Source: Streptomyces diastaticus subsp. diastaticus | GTDB taxonomy: Bacteria > Actinomycetota > Actinomycetes > Streptomycetales > Streptomycetaceae | Length of the DNA stretch: 64,000 bases | Assembly (NCBI RefSeq): GCF_011170125.1 | Contig: NZ_BLLN01000003.1 | Coordinates: 434,001 to 498,000 of the forward strand | Direction of reading: 5' to 3' | Part shown: in pieces, positions 38,157-46,745 of the stretch | Numbering within the stretch: position 1 is the first letter of the stretch | How the letters are laid out: every line of letters starts with the position of its first letter | Position numbers and translations under genes: made by a program | The notes under the pieces: model-generated | Seen by the model: the letters and a program-made list of their open reading frames with translations, nothing else | Database searches by the model: none | Told to the model about the DNA's origin: nothing

Positions 38157-39395
38157 TCAGGACGGATCGGCGGGCTTCACCACGGACCACTGCGTGACCG
38201 GCATCGCCTGCCGCCAGCCGGTGAACGAGCCCACCGGCACGGCCTGCGCCACCGCGAGCCGGGTCAGCTCCCCGCCGTGGCGGCGGTACCACTCGGTGAG
38301 CAGCGCCTCCGACTCCAGCGTCACCGTGTTGGCCACCAGCCGCCCGCCGGCCGGCAGCGCCGCCCAGCAGGTCTCCAGCAGGCCCGCCCCGGTCAGCCCG
38401 CCGCCGACGAACACCGCGTCCGGCACCGGCAGCCCGGCCAGCGCGCCGGGCGCCGCCCCCGTGAGCACCTTGAGCCGGGGCACGCCCAGCGCACGCGCGT
38501 TACGGGTGATCCGTTCGGCCCGCACCGGATCGCGCTCCACGCTCACCGCGCGGCAGGAACGGTGGGCGCGCAGCCACTCCACCGCGATCGACCCGGAGCC
38601 GCCGCCCACGTCCCACAGGAGTTCCCCGGGGGCGGGCGCCAGCGCGGCCAGCGTCGCCGCCCGTACGTACTTCTTGGTGAGCTGCCCGTCGTGCTCGTAG
38701 GCGTCGTCCGGCAGGCCGGGCACCACCGGCAGCCGGGGCGCGCCCGGGGCGCGGACGCACTCCACGGCCACGACGTTGAGCGGATCGCCCGCCGGCGCGG
38801 ACCAGGTGGCGGCCACGCCGTCCACCCGGTGCTCCGCGGGCCCGCCGAGTTGTTCGAGCACCGTCATCCGGCTCGGCCCGTAACCGCGCTCCCGCAGCAG
38901 TTCCGCGACCCGGGCCGGGGTGGTGGCGTCCGGAGCGAGCACCAGCACCCGGCGCCCGTCGTGCAGGGCGCCGGCCAGCGCCGCCGGGTCCCGGCCGACC
39001 GCCGACACCACGTCCACGTCCTGCATCGCCCAGCCCATCCGGGCGCAGGCGTACGACACCGAGGACGGGTGGGGGAGGACGTGCAGGGCCGCCGGGCCCG
39101 CCTCCTCGGCGAGGGCGCGCCCGATCCCGTAGAACATCGGGTCGCCGCTGGCGAGCACCGCCAGCCGCCGCCCGGCGTGCTCGGCGAGCAGCTTCGGCAC
39201 GGCGGGCCGCAGCGGCGAGGGCCACGCGACACGCTCACCCGCGCACGCGGGCGGCAGCAGAGCGAGCTGGCGCGGCCCGCCGATCACCACCTCGGCCGTG
39301 GCCAGCGCCTCCCGCGCCGCCGGGCCGAGCCCGGTCCAGCCCTCCGCCCCGATCCCGACGACGGTCACGGCTGGCTGCTCGGCTGTCGGGGTCAC
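38157..39395 (-). CDS. cobL: Precorrin-6Y C5,15-methyltransferase (decarboxylating) CobL
   Basis: This 412-residue CbiE-CbiT fusion methylates C5 and C15 and removes the C12 acetate carboxyl. The CbiE half (to about residue 210) has VTVVGIGAEGWTGL and RLAVLASGDPMFYGIG. The CbiT half has a class I methyltransferase fold, with LLWDVGGGSGSIAVEWLR binding SAM, VSVERDPVRAERI, and PDAVFVGGGLTG. It is the first of the minus-strand cobL-cobM-cobK group. No riboswitch is visible in its short upstream region. Confidence 0.93.
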   Translation of the reverse strand: MTPTAEQPAVTVVGIGAEGWTGLGPAAREALATAEVVIGGPRQLALLPPACAGERVAWPSPLRPAVPKLLAEHAGRRLAVLASGDPMFYGIGRALAEEAGPAALHVLPHPSSVSYACARMGWAMQDVDVVSAVGRDPAALAGALHDGRRVLVLAPDATTPARVAELLRERGYGPSRMTVLEQLGGPAEHRVDGVAATWSAPAGDPLNVVAVECVRAPGAPRLPVVPGLPDDAYEHDGQLTKKYVRAATLAALAPAPGELLWDVGGGSGSIAVEWLRAHRSCRAVSVERDPVRAERITRNARALGVPRLKVLTGAAPGALAGLPVPDAVFVGGGLTGAGLLETCWAALPAGGRLVANTVTLESEALLTEWYRRHGGELTRLAVAQAVPVGSFTGWRQAMPVTQWSVVKPADPS

Positions 39396-39547
39396 GTGCG
39401 GATACCTCGTACGGGGCGGGGGCGCGGGCAGCGGCCCGGGGGCGGGAAGTCGCCTCGCACTCTAACGCGCGTCCCACCCGCCCCCACCTGCGGCAAGGCG
39501 GTGGGGTTGCTCACTCGCCCGCCTCGCCCGCACCGCCTGCCCGGGGC

Positions 39548-40222
39548 TCACCGGTGCGCGGGGCACGCCTTGCGGGCGTGGGCGGGGCCGTGGCGGTGCG
39601 CGTGGTGGTGGCTGTGCCCGCCCTGGGACAGCGTCTTGGCCAGCTCCTTGGCCTGCTTGGCCTGCTTGAGACGCTCCCCGCCGCCCGCGTGCTGCTCGGG
39701 CCGGCAGCGGGGGCCGTGCTGCTGGTGGCGGCCGTGTCGCTTGGCGTCCCTGACGTCCTTGGCGTGCTTGAGCTGCTTGAGGTGCTTCAGATTCTTGAGG
39801 TGCTTCTCGCGCGGGCTGAGCGTCAGCGCCAGGCCGATGGCCAGCAGCCAGCTGTCCTTGCTGACGCCGATGCCGTCGGGGGTCGGCCAGACGCTGCCCT
39901 CCTTCCGCAGGCCCGGGGTCTGCGCGTACACCGCCATCAGGCTGCCCGCGAACCCGGTCAGCGCGGCGCCCGCGAGCCGGGTCGGCACCGCCGGGGTCAG
40001 CAGGGCCGCGCCGAGCGCGATCTCACCGGCGGCGAGCAGCCTGAGGAAGCGGGGCGCGTCGATGTTCTCCAGGAACGGGAAGCTCTGCCGCGCCATCCCG
40101 TGGACGCCCTGGGCCTGTTCGTCCGGCCCGTCCCACTTCTCCATCCCCGAGTGCAGGATGAAGGCCCCCGTGATCAGCCTGAGCGGCACCTGCCACGCCC
40201 TGACCTTGCCGCACCCACTCAT
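39548..40222 (-). CDS. DoxX-like membrane protein with a Lys/His-rich tail
   Basis: The first 140 residues or so form a DoxX-type four-helix membrane domain: VPLRLITGAFILHSGMEKWD, FLRLLAAGEIALGAALLT, LAGAALTGFAGSLMAVYA and SWLLAIGLALTLSP. The last 80 residues are charged, with repeated Lys-Leu units (KHLKNLKHLKQLKHAK) and a histidine-rich end (HSHHHAHRHGPAHARKAC). Such a tail could bind metal ions, nucleic acid or phospholipid head groups. The start is the ATG at 40220-40222. The gene is alone between cobL and the phospholipase D gene. Function is unknown. Confidence 0.82.
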   Translation of the reverse strand: MSGCGKVRAWQVPLRLITGAFILHSGMEKWDGPDEQAQGVHGMARQSFPFLENIDAPRFLRLLAAGEIALGAALLTPAVPTRLAGAALTGFAGSLMAVYAQTPGLRKEGSVWPTPDGIGVSKDSWLLAIGLALTLSPREKHLKNLKHLKQLKHAKDVRDAKRHGRHQQHGPRCRPEQHAGGGERLKQAKQAKELAKTLSQGGHSHHHAHRHGPAHARKACPAHR

Positions 40223-40402
40223 ACGAACTCCCTCCGCAGACCATGGAATCGCTCACCGCGGCGACGGTGGCCACGGTGAAGCGGACATTTCCGTCATTCT
40301 CCGCCGGAAGTGGAAGCTCGGCACCTGGGCGGGCCCCCGGCCACCGGGGCCACGGGACGTCGGCCACCGGCGACTGACGGGACCGGAGAGCGGAGCGTCA
40401 CG

Positions 40403-41614
40403 TCACAGGAACCGCCGGATCGGTACCACCAGCGCCTCTCGGCCCCGCTGGAGCCAGGAACGGCGCCGGTACCGGTCGGCGCGCATCTCCACGCTCACCG
40501 CGGTGTCCTCGTCGAAGTGCCGGTCGAGGACGGCGGTGAACTCCTCGTCGATGACGGTGAGCATGACCTCCTCGTCGTGGTCGAGCGAACGCCGGTTGAT
40601 GTTGGTCGACCCGGTCAGCGCCGCCACCCGGTCCACCGTGATGACCTTCGCGTGCATCATCGTCGGCTGGTACTGGTGGATGCGGACCCCGCAGCCGAGC
40701 AACTGGTCGTAGTGCCACTGCCCCGCGAGCTGGCAGACCCGCTTGTCGGTGTGCGGACCGGGCAGCAGGATCTCCACCTCCACCCCGCGCGCGGCCGTGG
40801 CGCAGAGCAGGTCGATGAAGTAGGTGTCGGGGGCGAAGTACGCGGTGGCGATCCGCACCCGCTCCTCGGCGGACTGGAGGATCACCCGCAGCAGTGTCTG
40901 CATGTCCTGCCAGCCGAAACTGGCCGAACCGCGCACCACCTGCACCACCGCGGAGCCGGACGCCTCCTGCGCCGTGAACCGGTCCCGCTCGTCGAAGAGG
41001 TCGTCGCAGCACTCCGCCCAGTTCTGCGCGAAAGCCGCCGCGACACCGTCCACCGCCGGGCCGCGCAGCCGCACATGGGTGTCGCGCCACTCGTTCTCGT
41101 TCCGGGCGTCGCCGCACCATTCCTCGGCGATCCCGACCCCGCCGGTGAAGGCGACCGTCTCGTCCACCACCAGGACCTTGCGGTGGCAGCGGTGGTTCTG
41201 CTTGAACGGCGAGAGGAAGACCGGCTTGCGGAACCACGAGACGTGCACCCCCGCCGCGTCCATCTCGTCCAGCAGGTGCTGCTCGATGAGCCTGCTGCCG
41301 AAGCCGTCGAGGAGCAGCCGCACCCGCACGCCCGCCCGCGCCCGGTCGCAGAGGGCGGCGGCGAAGTCGCGGGCGATCTCGCCCTTCCAGTAGACGAAGG
41401 TCATCAGGTCGACGGTGTGCTCCGCCGAGCGGATGGCGGCCAGCATCGCGGCGAAGATCTCGTCACCGTTGCGCAGCGCCGTCAGTGCGTTCCCCTCGGT
41501 GGCGGCCACGCCGATGAGCCGCTCCAGCCGTCTGCGCAGCCGCTGCCCGCGCGCCGTCAGTACCTCGCCACCACGGGCCCGGGCGTCGTCCGCCGGGACG
41601 TCCGTCATCGTCAT
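40403..41614 (-). CDS. Phospholipase D / cardiolipin synthase-family protein
   Basis: This 403-residue enzyme has two HxKxxxxD catalytic motifs, HRKVLVVD followed by GGVGIAEEW and HAKVITVD followed by GSTNINRRS. That is the arrangement of bacterial cardiolipin synthases of the ClsB type, which transfer phosphatidyl groups. No N-terminal membrane helices are visible, in contrast to ClsA. The start is the ATG at 41612-41614 with GGGAGAG upstream; a longer frame adds 28 unlike residues. It is divergent from the PPK2 gene. Cardiolipin synthesis versus another phosphodiesterase role cannot be settled by sequence. Confidence 0.87.
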   Translation of the reverse strand: MTMTDVPADDARARGGEVLTARGQRLRRRLERLIGVAATEGNALTALRNGDEIFAAMLAAIRSAEHTVDLMTFVYWKGEIARDFAAALCDRARAGVRVRLLLDGFGSRLIEQHLLDEMDAAGVHVSWFRKPVFLSPFKQNHRCHRKVLVVDETVAFTGGVGIAEEWCGDARNENEWRDTHVRLRGPAVDGVAAAFAQNWAECCDDLFDERDRFTAQEASGSAVVQVVRGSASFGWQDMQTLLRVILQSAEERVRIATAYFAPDTYFIDLLCATAARGVEVEILLPGPHTDKRVCQLAGQWHYDQLLGCGVRIHQYQPTMMHAKVITVDRVAALTGSTNINRRSLDHDEEVMLTVIDEEFTAVLDRHFDEDTAVSVEMRADRYRRRSWLQRGREALVVPIRRFL

Positions 41615-41845
41615 GAGCTCTCCCGCCCTGGTCGAAAGGGCGCCGGAGCCCCGGCGTCCTGTGCCCGGAGGGTGCCCCCGCTTCCGCTCCGGCGTCACGT
41701 CACCTGCCCGGATCGCACATCCTTACGCTTCCAGGCCGCGGCCGCCACTCAGGGCACGGGCGGCCGTGCCCGCCTATTCTGACCGGGGCCGCGAGCTCCG
41801 GTGCCGCCGCCCGGCCGCACGGACGAGGCGAGAGGAAGACCGCAG

Positions 41846-42844
41846 GTGGAGAGCGCAGCGGAGCAGGACGGGGCCGCCCGGCCCGGGTCCGGCGTCCACG
41901 AGGTGGACGCGTCCTTGCTGGAAGGGCTCAGCGTCGACGAGAGCCGCCCCGAGCAACCGGTCCTGCGCAAGGCCGACGGCGAACCCGTCCGGACCTGGCG
42001 GGAGAACTATCCCTACGACCGGAAGATGCGCCGCCGCGAGTACGAGCGGTGCAAACGGGTCCTCCAGATCGAGCTGCTGAAGATGCAGAGCTGGGTGAAG
42101 GAGACCGGCGCGCGGCTCGTGATCGTCTGCGAGGGGCGCGACGCCGCCGGGAAGGGCGGCACGATCAAACGGTTCACCGAACGGCTCAACCCGCGCGGGG
42201 CCCGCGTCGTGGCGCTGGACAAGCCGACCGGGAAGGAGGCCGGCCAGTGGTACTTCCAGCGCTACATCGCGCACCTGCCCTCACCCGGCGAGATCGTCTT
42301 CTTCGACCGGTCCTGGTACAACCGGGCCGGGGTCGAGCGGGTCATGGGCTTCTGCACGGAGGAGCAGTACCAGCAGTTCCTGGTGCAGGCGCCGCTGTTC
42401 GAGAAGATGATCACCTCGGACGGCATCCTGCTGGTGAAGTTCTGGTTCTCCGTCTCGCGGGCCGAGCAGCGGACCCGCTTCGCCATCCGGCAGATCGATC
42501 CGGTGCGGCAGTGGAAGCTCTCCCCGACGGATGTGGCCTCCCTCGACCTCTGGGACGCCTACACCCAGGCGAAGATCGACATGTTCCGGGCCACCGACAC
42601 GCCGTACGCACCCTGGACCGTCGTCAAGACCAACGACAAGCGCCGCGGGCGCCTGGAGGCCATACGGGGCCTCCTGCTCCGCGTCGACTACGCGGCCAAG
42701 GACGAGGACGCCCTCGGTGAGGCCGACCCCCTCGTCATCGGCCCCGCCGACACCCTCCTGGAGCCCGGCGAGGAACCCACCTCCCTCTCCCCGACCCCCC
42801 TCGCGGACCACGGAGAGGGCCCGGGCAGCCATCCAGGAGGCTAG
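41846..42844 (+). CDS. ppk2: Polyphosphate kinase 2
   Basis: This 332-residue PPK2-family enzyme uses polyphosphate to phosphorylate nucleotides (or the reverse). The core (about residues 55-285) has the Walker A region CEGRDAAGKGGTIKRF, the lid-region ARVVALDKPTGKEAGQWYFQRY and the Walker B region FFDRSWYNRAGVERVMGF. The GTG at 41846 lies 7 bases after GAGGAAG; a longer frame from 41801 is less likely. The last 35 residues are Pro/Ser-rich. Single-domain length suggests a class I or class III PPK2 acting on NDPs or NMPs. Confidence 0.9.
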   Translation: MESAAEQDGAARPGSGVHEVDASLLEGLSVDESRPEQPVLRKADGEPVRTWRENYPYDRKMRRREYERCKRVLQIELLKMQSWVKETGARLVIVCEGRDAAGKGGTIKRFTERLNPRGARVVALDKPTGKEAGQWYFQRYIAHLPSPGEIVFFDRSWYNRAGVERVMGFCTEEQYQQFLVQAPLFEKMITSDGILLVKFWFSVSRAEQRTRFAIRQIDPVRQWKLSPTDVASLDLWDAYTQAKIDMFRATDTPYAPWTVVKTNDKRRGRLEAIRGLLLRVDYAAKDEDALGEADPLVIGPADTLLEPGEEPTSLSPTPLADHGEGPGSHPGG

Positions 42845-43755
42845 GGGGGGCCACCCCCACGGTGCCCGGCACGCACCCGCCAGTCCTCCCCTCCGTTCGA
42901 GCAGGGGAGGCAGGGCCCGGCCGAGGACCTTCGCCCGGCGCGTCGGGCGCACGCACCGACCACCGCGGACCCCCGCTCAGCATGTGCCGGACGCCCCCGG
43001 GCCGGTCCCATGAGCCCGCGCCGGCCACACCCGAGCCCGGCCGGCGCTCGGAACCACCTCCCGGCCCACCCGGTGCAGGAGGCCCACCAGCGACCGCCAC
43101 GGCCGAACCGGACTTGGCCGCGAACGGGCCCTGCCCAGCACCCTCAGCCGGGCCACGCCGCAGGTGGACCCCCGCGGAGTGCCCGTACCGCACGGGGGCC
43201 GGCGCGGCGCGCCTCACCCCGTTGGGTGCCTCGCTGCGGGCGGGATCCCGCCCGGCGGCCCCGCCCCCTGCCGCGGGAGTCCGACGAGGCGGGCCGAGGT
43301 GGCGACGGCCCCGTCGCCCACCGGTCGGCGGACGGCCGGGGTCCACGCCTGTCCGTCCGGAGGGCAAGTCCCCAGGGGCGACGGACGGGGCCGGCCGAGT
43401 GCGCCCCGCCGCCCCGCCCCGTCCGGCGCGCCGGGCAGGGCGCGGCGGGGGAGCAGGGGCGCGAAGCAACCCCGTGAGGGAAGGTGGCAGGGAGCGTGCG
43501 CCCTCCTGTGCGCCCCGCACACTCCTTGTGCTCCGTCCGGTGCACGTGCTCGGCGGGTGGCCCCCGGCCTGGCGTTTCCGCAAAACCCGCGTCGGGAAGT
43601 CGTACTCGAAAGGACGCGCGACCTGACGCATGACTTGCCCCGGGCGAGCACCGAGCCCAGCATGTAGAACACCCTGGCGGCCTGCCGCGGAGCCCCGGAA
43701 CGCCGTAGTCGTTCCGGTGGAAGCCGCTCGTGGCCCTCGACGACGGAGGACTCGC
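42845..43755. other. Long intergenic region without a recognisable gene
   Basis: About 910 bases separate ppk2 and dhaK. Several frames are open for 150-250 codons, but their translations are Pro/Arg/Gly-rich, lack any conserved domain and show no consistent codon signal. I therefore call it non-coding or decayed. Near its right end TAGAAC (43663-43668) may be a -10 box, and a good operator-like palindrome follows at 43695-43717. Confidence 0.55.
43695..43717. promoter_or_regulatory. Operator-like palindrome before dhaK
   Basis: CCGGAACG (43695-43702) and CGTTCCGG (43710-43717) form a perfect 8-base inverted repeat with a 7-base spacer, ending 38 bases before the dhaK start. The size and spacing suit a dimeric repressor, for example an IclR- or GntR-type regulator. 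The protein is unknown. Confidence 0.55.
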
Positions 43756-44748
43756 ATGGCCTCGTACTTCGAGAACAGCAGCGACGCCCTCGTGCCCGAT
43801 GCCCTGAAGGGCTTCGCGCGGGCCCATGCCGACCTGGTCACCCTCGACCCCGAGTACGGCTTCCTGCTCAGCAGGACGGCGGCCCCCTCGCGCCGTGTCG
43901 CCCTGCTCTCCGGCGGCGGCGCGGGGCACGAGCCGCTGCACGCGGGGTATGTGGGCCGCGGGATGCTCGACGCCGCCTGTCCCGGCCGCGTCTTCGCCTC
44001 CCCGCACAACCGCCAGGTGTACGAGGGGTCCCTCGCCGCCGCCCGCGAGGAGGGCGTGCTGCACATCGTGAAGAACTACACCGGTGACCGGATCAACTTC
44101 GGCATCGCCGCCGAGCGCCTCGCCCACCGGGGCGTGCCCTGCGCGCGGGTGCTGATCGACGACGACCTCGCCTCCGACTCGGCGGACATCGCCTCAGGGC
44201 GCCGCGGCACCGGGGGCACCGTCCTCATCGAGAAGATCCTCGGCGCCGCCGCCGACACCGGCCTCGGCCTCACCGAACTCCAGGAACTCGGCACCCGCCT
44301 CGCCGGCCGCTGCCGTACGCTCGCCGTCGCCTCCGCCGCGCACACCGCGCCGACCACCGGCGAGCCGGCCTTCCCCCTCGCCACCGGCGAGCTGGAGTAC
44401 GGGGTCGGCATCCACGGCGAGCGCGCCCAGGAGACCGTCCCGAGGGAGCCGCTCCGCGGCCTGGTGGAGCGCATGACCGCCGCGCTCCTGGACGCCCTCG
44501 CCCCGCAGGGTCCGGTGATCGCCCTGGTCAACGGCCTCGGCGCGGTCACCCCGCTGGAGCTCTACGCCGTCCACGGCGAACTGGCCGCGCTCCTCGACGC
44601 CCGCGGCACCGACCTGGCCCGCGCCCTCGTCGGGGACTACATCACCGCGCTCGACATGCGGGGCTTCTCCGTCACGCTGCTCGCGGCCGACCCGGAGATC
44701 CTCAGCCTCTACGACGCCCCGGTCCACACCGCCGCCCTGCGCTGGTGA
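43756..44748 (+). CDS. dhaK: Dihydroxyacetone kinase subunit DhaK
   Basis: This 330-residue subunit binds dihydroxyacetone covalently through a histidine, here His220 in GVGIHGE. Family blocks are VALLSGGGAGHEPLHAGYVG, VFASPHNRQV, HIVKNYTGDRINFG and RRGTGGTVLIEKI. The N-terminus (MASYFENSSDALVPDALKGF) is typical. The ATG at 43756 follows GGAGGA. It forms an operon with dhaL. Together they phosphorylate dihydroxyacetone to the glycolytic intermediate DHAP. The phosphotransferase subunit DhaM, which most bacterial DhaKL pairs need, is not next door. Confidence 0.92.
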   Translation: MASYFENSSDALVPDALKGFARAHADLVTLDPEYGFLLSRTAAPSRRVALLSGGGAGHEPLHAGYVGRGMLDAACPGRVFASPHNRQVYEGSLAAAREEGVLHIVKNYTGDRINFGIAAERLAHRGVPCARVLIDDDLASDSADIASGRRGTGGTVLIEKILGAAADTGLGLTELQELGTRLAGRCRTLAVASAAHTAPTTGEPAFPLATGELEYGVGIHGERAQETVPREPLRGLVERMTAALLDALAPQGPVIALVNGLGAVTPLELYAVHGELAALLDARGTDLARALVGDYITALDMRGFSVTLLAADPEILSLYDAPVHTAALRW

Positions 44749-44807
44749 GCGGCCTCCGGTCACCGACGCCCCCCATCCCACCGGCCACCGAGAGCGGGAG
44801 TTACGCC

Positions 44808-45470
44808 ATGACGACGAGCCTCTCCCACGACGCCACCGCCACCGACGGCTGGATACGCCGGTTCGCCGAGTCCGCCCGCGCCACCGAGGGCAGGCTCACC
44901 TCCCTCGACCAGCAGGTCGGCGACGGCGACTTCGGCACCAACCTCACCGCCGGCGCCGACGCCGCCGTCCGCCGCCTCGACCGGATCCCGGCCGACGGCA
45001 CCGACCCGGCCGCGCCGCTGGAGGCCGCCGCCACCGCCTTCCTGGACGAGGTCGGCGGCACGAGCGGCCCCCTCTTCGGCCTGCTGCTCCAGTCGCTGGC
45101 CGCCGCCGTCGCGGCGTCCGGTCCCACCACCGCGGCCTACGCCGAAGGCGTCGCCGACGGCCTCGCCGCGATCCGCCGGGTGGGCGACGCCGCACCCGGC
45201 GACAAGACCCTCGTCGACGCCCTGGCCCCGGCCGCCGAGGCGCTGCGCGGCACCTCGGCCGACACCTCCGTGGACCAGGCCCTCGCCGACGCCGCCGAAG
45301 CGGCCTGGGAGGGCGTCCGCTCCACGGCCCGGCTCCGCGCCCGCATGGGCCGCTCCAGTTACCTGGGCGAGCGCGCCGAGGGCATCCCCGACCCGGGCGC
45401 GGTCGGCGTGGGCCTGCTCTTCGCCTCGGCCCAGGGCGTCGTCAGCGATCTCGACGCGCACCTGGGCTGA
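44808..45470 (+). CDS. dhaL: Dihydroxyacetone kinase subunit DhaL
   Basis: This 220-residue ADP-binding subunit is phosphorylated by DhaM and passes the phosphate to DHA bound on DhaK. It shows the Mg-ADP binding QQVGDGDFGTNLTAG, GGTSGPLFGLLLQSLA and PGDKTLVDALAPAAE, and ends with MGRSSYLGERAEGIPDPGAVG, all family hallmarks. The ATG at 44808 lies 7 bases after GGGAG. It follows dhaK after 59 bases. Confidence 0.92.
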   Translation: MTTSLSHDATATDGWIRRFAESARATEGRLTSLDQQVGDGDFGTNLTAGADAAVRRLDRIPADGTDPAAPLEAAATAFLDEVGGTSGPLFGLLLQSLAAAVAASGPTTAAYAEGVADGLAAIRRVGDAAPGDKTLVDALAPAAEALRGTSADTSVDQALADAAEAAWEGVRSTARLRARMGRSSYLGERAEGIPDPGAVGVGLLFASAQGVVSDLDAHLG

Positions 45471-45482
45471 GGCGCCCCCCGG

Positions 45483-46220
45483 CTACTCCTCGGCGCTGCC
45501 GCCCTGCTGCGGCACGTGGGCCCGGACCCATGCCAGCAGCACCGGTGAGTGCAGGGTCGTCACCCACAGGTCGGCGCGTGAGGCGTCCTCCTCGCCGGGG
45601 CGCGGTCCCACCCCCAGCACCCGCAGCCCGGCCCGCCGCGCCGACTCGATGCCGGTCATCGAGTCCTCGACGGCCAGCGCTTCGTCGGGCTGGGCGCCGC
45701 AGAGCCGCGCCGCCGTCGCGTAGACGTCAGGCCACGGCTTCGGGCGGACGGCCGCGGCGCCCGGCGCGGCGGCGGCCGACGGCTCGTCGGGGACCACGAT
45801 GTGGCCGAAGTGGTGCAGCAGCCCGGCCCGGTCGAGACTGGTCTCCACCACCTCCAGCGGGCAGTTGCTCGCCACCGCCATCGGCAGCCGCCCGGAGAGC
45901 CGGCGGACGAACTCCGCGGCGCCGGGCATGGTCACCGGATCGTCGGCGACCAGCGCCATGAAGTGGTGCAGGAGCGACTCGGTCAGTTCCGGAGCCAGGT
46001 GCGGCTTGTCGGACTCCTCCGCCATCAGCCGCCCGCAGTCGGTGTAGTGCACTCCCTTGGCCCGCTCGGCGAACCCCGGCAGGGGCCGCAGCCCGAACTG
46101 CCGGAAGACCTGGCTCCGAGCGTCCTGCCAATGCCGTTCGGTGTCCATCAGGGTGCCGTCGCAGTCGAAGACGACGGCCTCGGGGGACCAGCTGAGGAGC
46201 GGGTGTGCCTTGGTGGTCAT
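45483..46220 (-). CDS. HAD-superfamily phosphatase, beta-phosphoglucomutase-like
   Basis: This 245-residue hydrolase has the HAD motif I VVFDCDGTLMDTE, motif II VASNCPLEVVETS, a motif III Lys in RPKPWPDVY and motif IV VEDSMTGIESARRAGLRVLGV. The cap domain is helical, as in subclass IA. It is convergent with dhaL, only 12 bases between stops. The ATG at 46218-46220 has AGGAGG 7 bases upstream. It may dephosphorylate a sugar or triose phosphate, possibly linked to DHA or glycerol metabolism; the substrate is unproven. Confidence 0.88.
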   Translation of the reverse strand: MTTKAHPLLSWSPEAVVFDCDGTLMDTERHWQDARSQVFRQFGLRPLPGFAERAKGVHYTDCGRLMAEESDKPHLAPELTESLLHHFMALVADDPVTMPGAAEFVRRLSGRLPMAVASNCPLEVVETSLDRAGLLHHFGHIVVPDEPSAAAAPGAAAVRPKPWPDVYATAARLCGAQPDEALAVEDSMTGIESARRAGLRVLGVGPRPGEEDASRADLWVTTLHSPVLLAWVRAHVPQQGGSAEE

Positions 46221-46745
46221 GGTGTACCTCCTGGGGGAGGGGGCGGTCGGGCTTGTCGCAAGACCGCGGTTTCGTGGGGTCGTGCGTTTCCCTGAGCCGG
46301 CCACCGGGACGTCGTACGTCCGCCGGTCTCGTGCGGGGGACGGGAGCGCGAAAGTGCAATCCCGCCCAAACCGCGAAACATCACGACGGCTACGTTATTT
46401 TCGCGATGAAGCATCACGCAATCACTACTTCGAGTGCTCGACGGGGTGGGGTGGCAGGTGTAAAGGGGACCCCGTCGGACGCCGCTCGCCGTCAACCTCG
46501 CGAGCCCTCAATCCCGCTCACGGCTCGCCAAGTTGAGGCATATTCGTCCGGCGCCGAGGAACGCTCCGAAGCGGCGGAGGGGATTCACTCGAATGGCCAG
46601 CAACCGCGCCGGAAATCGCGGGAAATCACCCGCACGCGTGCACCTTCGAAAGAATTGAACAATATCCGCGCACGGGAAGGTTATTTTGCTACCGGCGTAC
46701 GCGGGCGCACTACATTCTCCGTCGTCACGGAAACGTTGAGCGAAG
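46221..46745. other. A+T-richer regulatory region before the TetR gene
   Basis: This 525-base gap is visibly richer in A and T than the rest of the window (for example 46380-46430 and 46645-46720). TTGCTA (46686-46691) and TACATT (46711-46716) are a possible promoter with a 19-base spacer. The palindrome GACGT-CGT-ACGTC lies at 46308-46320. No credible gene is seen. A gamma-butyrolactone-receptor operator might be expected here, but I cannot identify one with confidence. Confidence 0.45.

Noticed and set aside
36426..40712. 1428-codon plus-strand open frame across cobK-cobM-cobL and the DoxX gene
   Set aside because: It is entirely antisense to or between recognised genes and has no family resemblance.
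42862..43626. Possible 254-codon gene between ppk2 and dhaK
   Set aside because: Translation is Pro/Arg/Gly-rich without a domain or a ribosome-binding site, and competing frames on both strands look the same.
46686..46716. A gamma-butyrolactone autoregulatory element (ARE) next to the ScbR-like gene
   Set aside because: The segment around the promoter has only a loose resemblance to published ARE sequences, not enough to call a site.
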